Shown: positions 47,778-60,000, numbered from the stretch's first letter. The stretch: DNA of 64,000 nt from Tetragonia tetragonoides (GCA_038025085.1 CM076140.1:808501-872500); one strand, 5' to 3'. Made by a program: numbers and translations. Notes: generated by a model not told the origin, from the letters alone.

Positions 47778-49625
47778 TTTGAAAATGACTACAATATTTT
47801 ACATTTTTCTTTTGATAGCAACTGACGTACCCTCTTGATTACATTTTTCATGTATATCAAAGGTTTTTTTTAATTGGAATTAAGGTATTAGAAACATCGC
47901 TTTCCTAATCAATGACGAAGAGAGTGAATTTATTTAATCTAATTCAACTTAGAGAAACAACAGATTTCAAACTCTTGTTATCCCCAAATATAAAAATAAA
48001 AAACAAAAGAGTGAATAATTTATGAAGGAATAAGAAATTGAATGGTGTCTTGGTGGAGAAAAGGAAACAGAAATGGTTGAAAAGTTGTTATTATAACTTT
48101 GAGGGGAGGTTGAAACTTGAAAGGATGTATTTATATACAATTTTGTTTTGGTTTTTTTGGGAGACGATACAAAGGCCTCACGATTCATTGACGTCATGCC
48201 GAAACACATGTGATATGTCCACTTTCCCATCTTTGGGAGTATTTCTCCTGCCTTTATCATTAGCCCCCTGCGGACCTGGCCAGTGGCCAGTGGCCAGTAC
48301 GCCACAAAGACAACTTACAGAATTCAACTACTAATACAAATTCCTGGCACGACAGGTAAATTAAACATAGGAGAACGAATAAAGAACAAATGATTGACTC
48401 GTTAGCGGTGATCCGGACTCTTTATGGACCCTAGGACAAAGCAAATAAAATGACTATTAAGATAATAAGATGATAATAGACCTTTTTTTTTTATTTTATT
48501 TTATTTTTTATCAACCAAAGAGAAAATCTTTTAATTTGAGCCCTTTTTTCTCCTCCTTTTCTTTGGACCCAGGGCGGTTGCCCTCCTTATCCTCCTCTGT
48601 GGGCCGGCTCTGGGTGTCATTATCACCATTAATTATCATTATCATTAATTTAGTTCCAATCACGTACATGAGGCTTTTGTCCCAGATAATGGCTATCCAT
48701 ATTAGTAAAGATCATATCAAGATATTGTTTTCGACTCTTTGAATTTTGCGTATAAAAATACATTCACATTCGAATTGCTGACGTTGAACTTAGAACAATA
48801 AAAAGCCTCATAAAATTAGCCTTTTTCATCTTAATAAAACTTATCACATTTTCTTGAACTCTCATGGAAAGATAACAAAAACCCCCACAATCACATTGAT
48901 GGTAGCGAGATTGATATTTTTTTTTTTGGGTTCACAATCAAGGGTATCCAACGTCGACCACAGTGACTAGTTTCCCGCACTGGCTTGTAGGTACCTCAAA
49001 GGGTGGGACAACTGGCCAAGTGGTAGATACTGATATTTATAGTGTACACTGTACAGTATGTGAAAGTTTAATTTAACGAACCTAGACACAATCTTTTCTT
49101 CTTCTTTAGTTTTTATCTATATTTTGTCGAAAATTTATAGTCTTGATTCTCTTGTCGCGCCTTTCATACTCTTACATATTAGTTTCACACTTTTAAAATG
49201 AGAATCCTGCATTCGCTGCTACCTTGCCTAATCCATACATAAAATCCACTAAATAAATGTGAACATAATCAACTAGATATGGATAGATATTCTTCTCCCA
49301 ATAGCTTATCCCATCATTATAAAATTCACTAACACCACTATGTTGATTTTCACTTTCATTTCATCATAACTACTGAAACTCTAAAATACATGTTTCACCT
49401 TGATATCGACTCATACGAAATTTTGTGATCAACTTATGGGTATGAACTTGTCCGGCCATACGATTTAGAAAAGAAATTTGTACTTCCACTACCAGTCAAC
49501 CCACCCTACACCTACACACCCACACGAGCACTTATAATCCAATTATACAAACCGCACACCCTCCCTTCCTCTCTCCCACCCAGAACCCCAATAACGAGAT
49601 CATACCTGATTGCGTCCTTTCCTTT
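47778..49625. other. Gene-free stretch upstream of UGT copy 4
   Basis: Short frames only (for example 47967-48305 minus, 48470-48742 plus), with no family resemblance. Final part is the likely promoter of UGT copy 4. Confidence 0.45.
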
Positions 49626-49633
49626 TATAAATA
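49626..49633 (+). promoter_or_regulatory. TATA box of UGT copy 4
   Basis: TATAAATA, 115 bp before the ATG at 49748. This fits a transcription start near 49660 and a leader of about 90 bases that carries the (CAA)n tract. Confidence 0.6.
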
Positions 49634-49712
49634 GCACCACTTTTCTAGAATTCATTTCCACCATTATTACCAGCATATCCTATTTTCATTCCCCTTTTTC
49701 AAACCCAAAACC

Positions 49713-49742
49713 AAACAACAACAACAACAACAACAACAACAA
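49713..49742. repeat. (CAA)n tract in the leader of UGT copy 4
   Basis: About nine CAA units ending six bases before the ATG. Such unstructured leaders are common in plant mRNAs. Confidence 0.9.
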
Positions 49743-49747
49743 AAACC

Positions 49748-51158
49748 ATGGCAAAACAAGCCCCTCCTCATATAGTGATCGTCCCAACACCAGGGATGGG
49801 CCACCTCATCCCTCTCACCCAACTCGCGGCCCGAATTATCCAAGCCCACGATTTCACCATCTCCTTCATCATCCCCACAAGCGGCCCACCTTCTCAGGCC
49901 CAAAAGGCAGTCCTAGCGGCCCTCCCCTCGGCCCGAGTTGATTCCTCTTTCCTCCCACCGGTCAACTTAGACGACGTGCCCCATGACGCCAAGATTGAGA
50001 CCAGGATCGCCCTTACCCTGGCTCGATCCTTACCGGCCCTCCAGGTCCACCTTCGGGACCTGGCCCAGATTGGCGGTCCTGGTTGTCGACCTCTTTGGCA
50101 CGGACGCCTTCGACGTGTGCCCGGAGTTCGGGCTCAAGCCATACATATTCTACCCTACAACTGCTATGTGTTTGTCTTTTTTTCTTCATCTCCCTGAGCT
50201 TGACACACAGGTTTCATGTGAGTATAGAGACATGGATGAACCGGTTCAACTCCCTGGGTGTATACCGCTAAACGGAGGAGATTTCTTGGACCCGGTTCAG
50301 GATAGGAAAAATGACGCCTATAAATGGGTGCTTCATCATTCAAAGAGGTACAAGTTGGCTGAGGGTATTTTGGTCAATTCGTTTGATGAGTTGGAAGAAA
50401 GGGCTTTTAAGGCGCTTAAGCAGGCTGGACCGGGGATTCCACCGGTTTATCCGGTTGGACCGTTGGTTCGGAGTGGGGCCGATAAAGGGGTTGGTGGGTC
50501 CGAGTGCGTAAAGTGGTTGGATGAGCAGCCACGTGGCTCTGTATTGTTTATTTCCTTTGGGAGTGGTGGGACCCTGTCTTATGATCAACTCGTTGAACTT
50601 GCTCATGGTTTGGAGATGAGTGAGCAACGATTTTTGTGGGTTACAAGGAGCCCAAATGATAAAGTTGCCAATGCCACATACTTCAATAGTAGTAGTGCTC
50701 AACTTGAAAAAGATCCTTTAGACTTTTTGCCCAAAGACTTTCTAGAAAGGACCAAGGGGAGGGGCCTAGTTATCTCTTCATGGGCCCCGCAGATTAAGGT
50801 GCTGAGTCACGAGTCTACTGGTGGGTTTTTGACGCATTGTGGTTGGAACTCGACATTAGAAAGTATTGTCCATGGGGTGCCTCTAGTCGCTTGGCCACTT
50901 TATGCCGAGCAAAAGATGAATGCTGTAATGCTAACTGAGGATTTAGAGGTCGCCTTAAGGCCTAAGGCTAATGATAACGGCCTCATCGGAAGAGGGGAGA
51001 TTGCGATGGTTGTGAAAGGACTATTGGAAGGTGAAGATGGGAAAAGTATCCGTAACAAGATGAAGGACTTGAAGGATGCAGCTGCGAAAGTGCTTGCTGA
51101 AGGTGGATCATCCACTAGGGCACTTTCTGAAGTTGCTCTTAAGTGGAAATCTCACTAA
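49748..51158 (+). pseudogene. UGT72B-type glucosyltransferase copy 4 with one frameshift
   Basis: A more distant member than copies 1-3. The first frame, from ATG 49748, reads MAKQAPPHIVIVPTPGMGH and stays homologous to about 50068. Homology then continues one base over as LAVLVVDLFGTDAFDV through to the stop at 51158. Near 50062-50072 either one base was gained or about eight were lost; the latter fits because the segment before DLFG is about three residues shorter than in copy 2. The PSPG box is otherwise textbook: WAPQIKVLSHESTGGF, then THCGWNSTLESI, ending YAEQ. The TATA box and the rest of the frame are undamaged, so the lesion is recent or a sequence error. Uncorrected, translation ends at about 149 residues. 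Confidence 0.85.
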
Positions 51159-52065
51159 AATGATCTCATCTCAATACACCAAAAAGAGAATTCATTTTTC
51201 TTGTGTTCATACTTACAATATTGCAATATATCGATCTTCTTGTGTTTTCTTTACCCATATCCTTTTGATTTTTTGCTCTAGTTTGTGAGTCGTAATGTTA
51301 ACTTGTTGATAATGAAGTTGATTGTGTAATTTTGTAATTTATTGTTTGTTTTTGGTGTCGAAAATTGTAATTTATGGTGATAATAATAATCTATCTTGCA
51401 AGAACTTACAATTAGGCTATTTCTTGTTCCTACCTTTTCTTATATCCCCGCCAATATATAAAGCTGAAAAGTAGGTATGCTGACTTGTTGGTTGTGGCCA
51501 TTGTAGAATTGCAATATGCAAATCTGCAAGTGATGAGGAGCCAATTGATTGAGACTCCGAGAGACCCCAAAAATTTGTAATATTACAATAAGTGATCATA
51601 TAATTGGTAATGATGAAACAAATAAACGATTTGTTAGGATTGTAGAAGTGTAGTTGAGAAAACATCCATTATCATCTCTTTATTTTGGAACTTAGTTTGA
51701 TTTTGTATTATGTATTGAGTCTGATGATTATTGGTCATTCGTGGTCGGCATTCTTACATTTAAAAAAAAAATAAAATAAAAAATAAACGATTTGTTAAAA
51801 TGTTTTGTTTATTTTGTGGGTTAGCAATCCAGATTATATTACATATTAAAGTATTTAATAAGGAACTTTCACAACTACTCTCGAATTCGGATTGCTAACC
51901 CACCCGATCTACCTATCATTCTCCTTTGCAATATAAATATATATGGTGATAATATTCAGCCTCTAACAACAGCAAAATATTCTTTTGCTTTTCAATGTGT
52001 AGAGTTTTTAAGGAAATTCTATTGAAACAAAAGCATCTTAAATACACGTATGACTATATTTATAT
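51159..52065. other. Gene-free stretch after UGT copy 4
   Basis: AT-rich, no coding frame of note. Confidence 0.45.
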
Positions 52066-52534
52066 GAGGGTTGCTAGCTGCAGCCTCATCCTGACAAGCT
52101 GATGTGGGTAAAAATTTCTCAAAAGTTGTGATTTTTTATAATAAACTCACTCTCTCTCATCCATAGTCATCTTTATTTAATTGAAATTTGACTAATTATT
52201 ATTACCGGCGACTATCACCATTAATATCGACGGCTTCGCCATTGGAATTTTACAAAATAAAACCCTAATATAGGAAGGGTGAACCCCAAAAACCCAAAAA
52301 GAAAATCTTAAGATATGAAATGTGAACCCCAAAACCAGCAAAATAAAAAAGAAAACCCTAAGATGGGAAGAATGAACCCTAAAACCCTTAAAAAAAAACT
52401 GAAGATGGAAATGATGAACTCCAAAACCCTCAAAAGAAAACACTAAAATGGGAAGAGTGAACCCCAAAATGAGAGAGAAAGTGAATTTTTACACATGTCA
52501 GCTTGTGTGAGCGAGGTTGAAGCTAGCATCATTC
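52066..52534. mobile_element. MULE-type MITE with 45-bp minisatellite
   Basis: 9-bp duplicates TATTTATAT at 52057-52065 and 52535-52543. Inverted ends about 45 bp long: GAGGGTTGCTAGCTGCAGCC against, reversed, GAATGATGCTAGCTTCAACC. Both arms run to GTAAAAATT. The inside has five diverged units of about 42-51 bp with GTGAACCCCAAAACCC. Non-coding. Confidence 0.78.
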
Positions 52535-52568
52535 TATTTATATTTCAAAATAGCTTCGAATCATAATA

Positions 52569-53865
52569 TCTATATATTAGAGGCATTTTCTGACAGTATT
52601 GGAGGCGTCCACCTAAGCGAGCCACAGTAATAAAATTTAAAAATAAAATATAAAATAAAAATATATGTTTGGTATAGAATATATACTAAAGTTGTACTTT
52701 CTTAAATCCTTAAAGACTACACTATTAATTAGAGTTTTAGAATATATACTAAAGTTGTACTTTCCTAAATCATTAAATAGTAGACTATTAGATTTTAAAA
52801 GCATATAACTTCATATAACTTTAGTTTCTTTGCTTAAGAAATTAAAATTCTTACACCATTGGAACGAGTATGAAATATCCTTTCAAATGAGACTCATTTG
52901 TAGTATGTTCTATGGATTTACAATATTAGATGTGTTCACATAAAAAGGTAATCAGTGATTAGTTTAACAAGCTAACACAACTAAAGAGTTGCATGTAAAA
53001 ATAAGAGAAAAGACATGTATATTAGCTATACAAATTTAAAAAGCAATCTCAAGATAAAATATAATAAAAAAGAGTATGTGTAGAATAAAGAAATAAACGA
53101 TGAATCTAAAATGATTCTAGGTCCAATCTTTAATAGGAAACTTTACCATCATCACGTATAATTTTATAACTGTACGTAATTTACCGATCCCTCATGTTAT
53201 TTTAGGGTTCCAATTTATGTTCCCTTCAACTTTAAAATTATTACTGTACTCCCTTCGGACCACAAATAAAATTACATTGGACTTTTTGCGTTCTTCAAGG
53301 CGGTACTTTGACCGCATATAACTTTGAAAAAACAACCAAGCATTGAAATATGTTTTTCTATTCAAAGGTTTACGTCTAAAACTTCTTTATTTTTTGAAAA
53401 GTAGTTATGTATACATTATACATTTAAAGTGATTTTACCATAAAAGAAGGATCATATCTTTGGAATGTTAGTTGTACACTTATAAGTTATACCAACATGT
53501 ATTGGCTTACCAACATCAAGCTTAGAAAGACTCTTTTTTTTTGGTTACAAGAAAGACTTTGAAACTATTACCGGCCTCTTGGATCATGTAACATATGAGA
53601 TGAGTTAATTAATAGTTAATTGAAATTGATGGTAAGAGTTTAAATTAGATAAGATGCCCTATAAAGTCATAGTAATTTTAGTATATGACATTCATGATAT
53701 TAAATGGATTATATAAATATTTATCCATATATTACTAAATAGTTTTTCATAAGTGACAATTACACTTTAATTTTTCGATGAGACTAAAAATCACGTTATA
53801 TTAGTTTATTATATAATAACAGTTCGTGCAACGCACGGACATACTATACAGGCATCCACCTAGTA
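52569..53865 (+). mobile_element. Candidate non-autonomous Helitron (plus strand)
   Basis: Right end: hairpin GTTCGTGC-AAC-GCACGGAC, then about 20 bases, then CTAG at 53862-53865 followed by T. Left end: TCTATATATTAGAGGCATTTTC preceded by A. Both match the Helitron pattern of 5' TC, 3' hairpin and CTRR, inserted between A and T. About 1.3 kb with no Rep/helicase. A Stowaway-like start (CTCCCTTCGGACC) near 53260 may be a nested relic. Confidence 0.55.
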
Positions 53866-54103
53866 TATTATATCAAGAGAAAAAAAGACGTGTATTATTG
53901 CGCAAAATTTAGTACACCACGCACAAATTATCCAAATGAATGTTGGTTCTTTAGTGCATTCAGTTTCAGCACATTCAACTGTTTATTAGTGCCTAGTGGA
54001 GTAATTTGTTTTTCCCCTGCACTTGCAATTTTTCCTTGGTTCAAGAAGATGTAACATTCTCTTTCAATTGATTTTTTTTTTTATTGGCTTTCTCTGGAAC
54101 TTT

Positions 54104-54280
54104 TTTTTTATTATTTTGGTTTGGCATCCTTCCCCTTTGGGCGTGGCTAAAGGATACCTTCTAACATACGACCTCGGGTATTCCACGAATTAATTCGTGT
54201 AGGTGCTCTACAGGAGGTTTGAACCCATGACCTGGTGTACAAGTTACAACTTGTTTACCAATGAGCCAACACGTTTTGGG
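54104..54280 (-). mobile_element. tRNA-derived SINE, complete insertion
   Basis: Minus-strand element between two copies of a 19-bp direct repeat with one mismatch (TGGCTTTCTCTGGAACTTT at 54085-54103, and 54281-54299). The head, read in reverse, has TGGCTCATTGGTAAAC (A-box-like) and GGTTCAAACCTC (B-box-like) as in a tRNA promoter. The tail is A-rich (T-rich on the plus strand, 54104-54109). Confidence 0.78.
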
Positions 54281-54331
54281 TGGCTTTTTCTGGAACTTTA
54301 AGTTAGTAGGACGTGGAAGAATGTGGACTTA

Positions 54332-54498
54332 GGCCCTGTTCTTTTCGTCGTTTCCATGCTGCATTTCGTTCTGTTCCGTTCCAATCCGCATTCTGTACTT
54401 TATTTTGTCACACATTTTCTTGAATTATCCGTGCCGCGCCATTCCATTCCGTTCTGTTGCTCACCGTCCTGCACCATTCCGTTGAAGAGAACAATGCC
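54332..54498. mobile_element. Tourist/Harbinger-like MITE, short relative of 28673-28933
   Basis: TTA duplicates at 54329-54331 and 54499-54501. Ends GGCCCTGTTCTTTTC and, reversed, GGCATTGTTCTCTTCAAC. The interior has CCGTTCC/CCATTCC repeats. 167 bp. Confidence 0.75.
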
Positions 54499-54501
54499 TT
54501 A

Positions 54502-55142
54502 TTGTAGGATGTGGACTTATTGAAAATGTGGCAGTTCACAAGCTGATCCTTTTATTCATATGTTACATCAAAATGTAAATTGACGGCCAATTATAGTAGA
54601 AATGCGCGTCATTTAACTTTTCGTATATATACGACTAATAATTAATCTCCAATCCTGGAGGCTCTAGCGTTTGATTATTGACAAAGTTGTTAGAGTGGTC
54701 CATCTAAGGCTCATGTTGGCTGTCGTCTAAACTGATTGATCTTTTGGTGGTTGGGACTTAATTTGTTAATCTCATGCCTTCTATATGTATTAGGTGCTGG
54801 CCCAACAAATGGACTTTTAATGCCTACATTATTTGAATCAAGCAACAACAAGCTTTTCTTGCATGTTTTTCACAATCCGGCCTATAGTCTTATCTACTGT
54901 TTGTTCGTTCTAACTTATTGCTTGTCTGCCTACTACTCATGAAGCCAGGATGATGATTCTTTTCCTAAACAATATTTTGGGGTTTTCAAGTTTGAACTGA
55001 GAAAGATTCCCTGTCTTGATAATTGATAGTTTGGGCGGCAAACTCTTCTTTTGTTGGAACGATGTATCCGGAGGATTCCTCCCTAATTTGTAATCTCTAG
55101 GTCGTATGGTTGTATTTTTTGGGTTATTCTAATTTTCTTCAT
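54502..55142. other. Gene-free stretch
   Basis: No supported gene. The frame at 54736-54942 has no family resemblance. Confidence 0.4.
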
Positions 55143-55260
55143 AAAAACTTGTATGAGATGACCTCAATATGAGGTCACTCATACAAGCATGAGTTCATGC
55201 TGACGTCATTGCTTTTTATACAGAATAGGACTCACGTTGAGGCGGCCTCATAAAATTTTT
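55143..55260. mobile_element. Small MITE of the GAGGTCACTCATACAAG family
   Basis: Inverted ends AAAAACTTGTATGAG and, reversed, AAAAATTTTATGAG. Internal CACTCATACAAGCATGAGTTC matches two more copies at 62451-62557 and 62581-62695. Confidence 0.65.
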
Positions 55261-55284
55261 GCTGTTTGAAAAGAGGATACAAGT

Positions 55285-55525
55285 GAATGGCGACCGAGGC
55301 ACCCCCGCTACGTCATGTTCGAACTCTCTTGTTCAATAGCGAACATATCAGACTAGCTGAAACAACCAGCGCAAGCACTGACCCGTCAACGTAGCACCAA
55401 CAAGGGGCTAGTATAGTTCCTAGAAGCCAGCAGACACAAGGCATGGGGAAAATTGGGATTCGAACCCATGACCATGCCTTACCAAACCACTTGTGAGTAA
55501 GCTTGGAACCAGTAGACCACCACCA
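55285..55525 (-). mobile_element. tRNA-derived SINE with long body
   Basis: In reverse it begins GGTGGTCTACTGGTTCC (A-box-like), then CATGGGTTCGAATCCC (strong B-box). A body of about 150 bp follows and ends TTCGAACATGACGTAGC. A 5'-truncated relative lies at 15404-15520. No target duplication was evident. Confidence 0.65.
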
Positions 55526-55748
55526 TTATTAGTGAGGCGGGCTTATAGAAGACTTATTGAAATTTCTAACACAACCAAGCAACCTATTGAAGAGCCCAGA
55601 AAAAAAATAGTCTGTTCTTGGGCAGCCCAAATGTACTATAAGAGAGCTGATCCAGTCCAAATGTGGGCCGCATTGTTATTTATCTCTCTAATTGTAGGCT
55701 GATTGCATATTTATGACCCATGTCAAATCCTACTAATAACCGATGCTT

Positions 55749-56553
55749 TTTTTTTGCTTGTCAAAGGTTGTGTGTTTGTATTAATATGGAGTCAAAACAA
55801 ACCAACAATCTAAAGGTCACAATCGAAGGGGAACTCCTCGGGGCATAAGGTCCTAACAAAATGAGAGGAGGCCGCCCAGGCTGCAAAACAATGAGCAAGC
55901 GTATTGAAACGTCTATGCGTAAAAGAAATATTACAACTTAAGCTTGAAAATAAATCAGAAATTTCCAGCAGGGTACCCCTATGCAACCAAGGGTACCCCT
56001 ACGGTTGGCCTCTGTTGAGATCATCAACAAGCACTTTTGCATCACTCAGGATTCTGATGTTAGTCAAGCTATCCTTCCTCACAACTTTGAGTGCCTCCAG
56101 AATTGCTTGTGCTTCAGCAGCATAGGGATCCACCCTGTCAAAAGAGTTTGCTCCAGCCTTTTCAATAGCCCCATTCTCGTTAATAAGCACCCAAGCTGTG
56201 ACTGACCCAGAGGGGCGAACTGCCGCATCCACAGAGATGGTAGTGGGAACATACTGATTAAGGGGTAGGATACCAAGGGATTCCTCTTCATTGCTAGGAT
56301 TAGCAGGCTCAGAGTTGTAAGCTGATTCAATTTCAACCCATCTTTTCCTAATTGCTTCCATCATGACTTGTGGTCTGGCTTCAACTCCACTATGAAAAAG
56401 TTGATTACGTGACCACCAGAGTGAGTCGAGGAGCAGTGCGGCTTTTCTTGCAAAGATGGCAACTTGTTGATCTCCCATGTTGCTGCGGAGAGGAGAGTTG
56501 GGTTTGAAGATACCCAGAAGCCATTCATAGAGGGTCCAGTTTGGAAAGAGATC
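55749..56553 (-). mobile_element. 5'-truncated LINE insertion with RNase H domain
   Basis: Lies between two perfect copies of a 19-bp direct repeat CTACTAATAACCGATGCTT (55730-55748 and 56554-56572). There is a short poly(T) on the plus strand at its left edge, that is, a poly(A) tail on the minus strand. It is a target-primed insertion of the 3' end of a non-LTR retrotransposon. Confidence 0.8.
55810..56553 (-). pseudogene. C-terminal RNase H fragment of a LINE ORF2
   Basis: The minus-strand frame contains KAALLLDSLWWSRNQLFHSG, then the RNase H core: Asp in TISVDAAVRPSGSVTAWVL, Glu in AAEAQAILEALK, Asp in RILSDAKVLVDDL. It then meets a TAG near 55999. It goes on in the same frame through FTHRRFNTLAHCFAAWAASS, where the late His-containing motif of this domain family is expected, to a TAG at 55810-55812. 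No reverse transcriptase part remains. The open frame runs upstream past the insertion edge into host DNA, which is chance. Confidence 0.75.
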
Positions 56554-56572
56554 GCTACTAATAACCGATGCT

Positions 56573-57064
56573 TGCTCGAGCAATGTTTGCAATGGATCAC
56601 CAATTCTTGTTCCGAAAAAAAATATAAATAAATAAAATGAAGAAATATCATAAGCTTGCAGACTTGAAAACCACAAACACAGGAGTAAAGGAAGAACAAT
56701 TTCTACATATACAAATCAAATTCATACTTCACTAGGTCCTCCAACAAACTTGTTATTGGTTAAGCTACAAGCTTACAAACACTCTAGCACTGCACAATAT
56801 AAGGTCGCTAATAAGTGCAAAAAAACTAAGAGGTTTTTTGGTGCAAAATATGTTACAACACCTCACAATACAGACATAAACATGTAGATTACAGAATTTC
56901 CTCTGACCGTACCGTAGGAAGAAAAAGAATACCTATAAAATAATATAAGAAGACACTCTATTGACCAAATGCACAAGCAGAATCTGAAAACAAGAAGTTC
57001 CTCACTAACCAATAATGTTACATAAATTAAGCAGACTTCCTATGTTTTGCCTGATATATGAATG
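56573..57064. other. Region between the LINE insertion and the WRKY stop codon
   Basis: No gene; includes the WRKY 3' untranslated region, which reads leftward on the minus strand. Confidence 0.45.
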
Positions 57065-60000
57065 TCAAAACTCAAACGGGTAGTTTGGATCAATGTCCGG
57101 TAGCTGATCAAGGGGGAACTCAAAGTTACACTCTGTCGGCGAATTGGTAACCGAGTTTGGACCCGACATTGCCTTGTAGAGTTCGGATTCTGACGTCTGC
57201 ACGTTCAGCCCTACACCGGTACCTGTGATCCGGTACGGCGAGACCGGAAAATGGTTGGATTCTGAGGTTGCTGGTGACCCGAACGCAGGGGGGGAGTAGC
57301 TCAAGATAAAGTTGTCAATGGGCCCAGTTTCAAACAATGCTGAGGTGAATGAATAGCACCTGAACATTTGGGCCTTGTTTTCACACTCTCTTGTCTCAAC
57401 CTTCAAGTCACCATTTGGGCCTAAGTCCAAATAAACTTCTTCTTGTTGTGATTGAGGATTTTGGCATTCCTGTTGTGGGGTTTGGGTTGGGGGTGATGGT
57501 ATATGTAGTTGTGGGCCTTGTGGCTCGGTTTTGATTTGGGCTGGATTGGGCCTCGTTTGGGCCCGACCTAAACGTGCCCCCTGATGACAAGTGTGCTCAC
57601 CTCGATATGTTACTTGGTAAATGGATGGGTCCTCATCTGATCGTTGAACATACTTTATGGCTACACAATCTTGGGAAGGGCGATGGGTACATCTGTAATA
57701 TCCCCTGCAAAATTTGTAACTTTACTAGGTAAGAATTAAGATACAAGAACTAGCAATTAGCAGTTCAGCACAGCCTGTACTAAAAAAACAAGATTTTTTG
57801 GGCACGTTAAAAGTTGCGTGGTTATATTCGCGTAACACAAAAAGACAAAAAACAATCCAAAGACTGCAATCTATGGGTACTTGCTCCTTCGAGTAGGAGG
57901 AGCCTACAAACTTCAAAAAAAAGCCGTTCATGCCGCAAAAGAATGTGTCAAAAGATTGACAGAGTATATCGGACGGTGTAGAGTGAAGCAGGCGAATTTG
58001 GTTAATGTCTTTATTATTAGGAAGAGATGAAAATTGAAATAGTTGATTTCGTATTGTTTGCATTTAATTTCTCACTTACCCGCATCTCCTCATCCAATCC
58101 AATAATAAAAGTAAAACGACAATATATAGTACAAAGAGATCTATAAATTCATGGTACGTGTACCGCCCTCATTGGCATTCTAGAAGCTGTATATATTGCA
58201 TTGAGATTTGAGGGGACCAATTGCAAGTGTCATCTTCCATTTACAAATACAAGGTTACGTTCCAGGAAGGTAATTTTTAAGACTTTTGGATGCTTTCCTA
58301 GTTATATAGTACTCTTATGTCCTTTATTTTATAACTCATCAGACTAGTTGCTAAAAGAATAAAATTAATATTTCGAGCTCGAACTTGGCTTTTATCTTTT
58401 TTCTTTAATTATTGAACTCTATCTATCCCTCCATCTTTACGATTACGGTTTATGGATAATGATTTTATTAAAACAATAATCACTCATTCCTAGATAAATG
58501 CAGTCAATAACACTCATTACAAGGCAAATACTTTTTCTACTTGAGTCATATCTCATATGCCTTAGAAAGAGTGATTATTGCCATTTTGGCAAAATCACTC
58601 CCCATCTTTTATTTTTCGGGCTTTTTTTTTTAATAATTTATCAGAATTAGTAAAGGAAACAAGATGCTTAATTTTCCAACTAAGTAATTTGATTATCCAG
58701 CAATATGCAGATCGAAAGCTATGGAAAATTTTGAGTACTATTCTCTCCATCCCACTAATTATACAACTCTTTAAAAATTGTAAAAATTAAGGGAACATTA
58801 TTTAATGCATCATCTCTTATTAAAATTTATTTTTTATGTGTGTATATATTTGAATTTCTTGGCATATTTGGGATTCCAATGCAAATTTATTGAGTAGATT
58901 AGCAATATTTTGAAACATCCAAAAATAAAAATATTTGCATACGTTACGGGACATAGAAAGTAATATTAACAATTATGTAAATCAAATCAGAAAGCAAACC
59001 AAAAAAAAAAAAAACAATATTCAGTGATATATATAATGACGATCACATTAGACAAAACAATGCTGTTTGGAATTTGGATTATTCATCCACTAATTCCGTC
59101 CAAAGTAGGAAACCCCAAGTTAGGGTGCCCCCACCACCTTTGGCTCTACAAAATGACAATGATATTGTCGGTATCAGCGTTTATTCCTAGCCGAAAAAAA
59201 CCATCACCATTGGCGCACGTTGCTATCATCATCAACACTCCAGTGACTCCACAAAATTCACAAAAAGCCCCATTCATTCATTCATTCATCTATACTAGAG
59301 TATATGAAATGGAGAATGATACTTCTATCCGCGGGGTTGACAATCCACTAATCTATTGTGTCTATCTCTCTCCTCTATCTTTACAATCTCTTTTCTTTAT
59401 TTTTAAAAAGAGGCAATTAAATTAGGAAAGATATAGACACAATAACCTAGTAAGTGACGAATCCGCTGAGTCAATTAAACATTTTCCATATGAAACACGG
59501 GATTCCATGAAACACATCTTCAGGCCATAAAATTATATCTAGTCACAATGGTAGTTTGTAAGGAGTACTTAATTAATCACAACGCAAATTAAACAAAATT
59601 AAATTAAAAAAAAAAATACTCCATCCGTTTTTGAAAAATGGTAACATTTACTTTTGCACGGTCTCCAATGTACTACTTCGACCATAAATATTTATATTTA
59701 TATGAATACGTAAATTATAAAAATTAGATTTTCCGAAAATACTAATTAAAATGTTTGGTCAAAGTTTGTAAAGTTTGCCCTTCAAAAAGTAAATGTTATC
59801 ATTTTTTCGAAACGGAAGGAGTACTAATTACTTATTAAGTACCTTGGATACTTAGAACCGAGGATGTCTTTTTGTCCATATTTTCTCCAACTGAAGCCAT
59901 CATCAAGAGGCCCGTCTAATCCTGAAATTAATCTACCACCACTCACTTTTACCATCTTCGTCGACCGACCCATCGACTTCCTGCCAGTAAAATAATATAA

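Noticed and set aside
47967..48305. 112-residue minus-strand open frame
   Set aside because: No recognisable motif, no leader or poly(A) context, in AT-rich DNA.
58738..58962. Degenerate Stowaway MITE (CTCTCCATCCCACTAATTATAC start)
   Set aside because: Right end too divergent to match the left with confidence.
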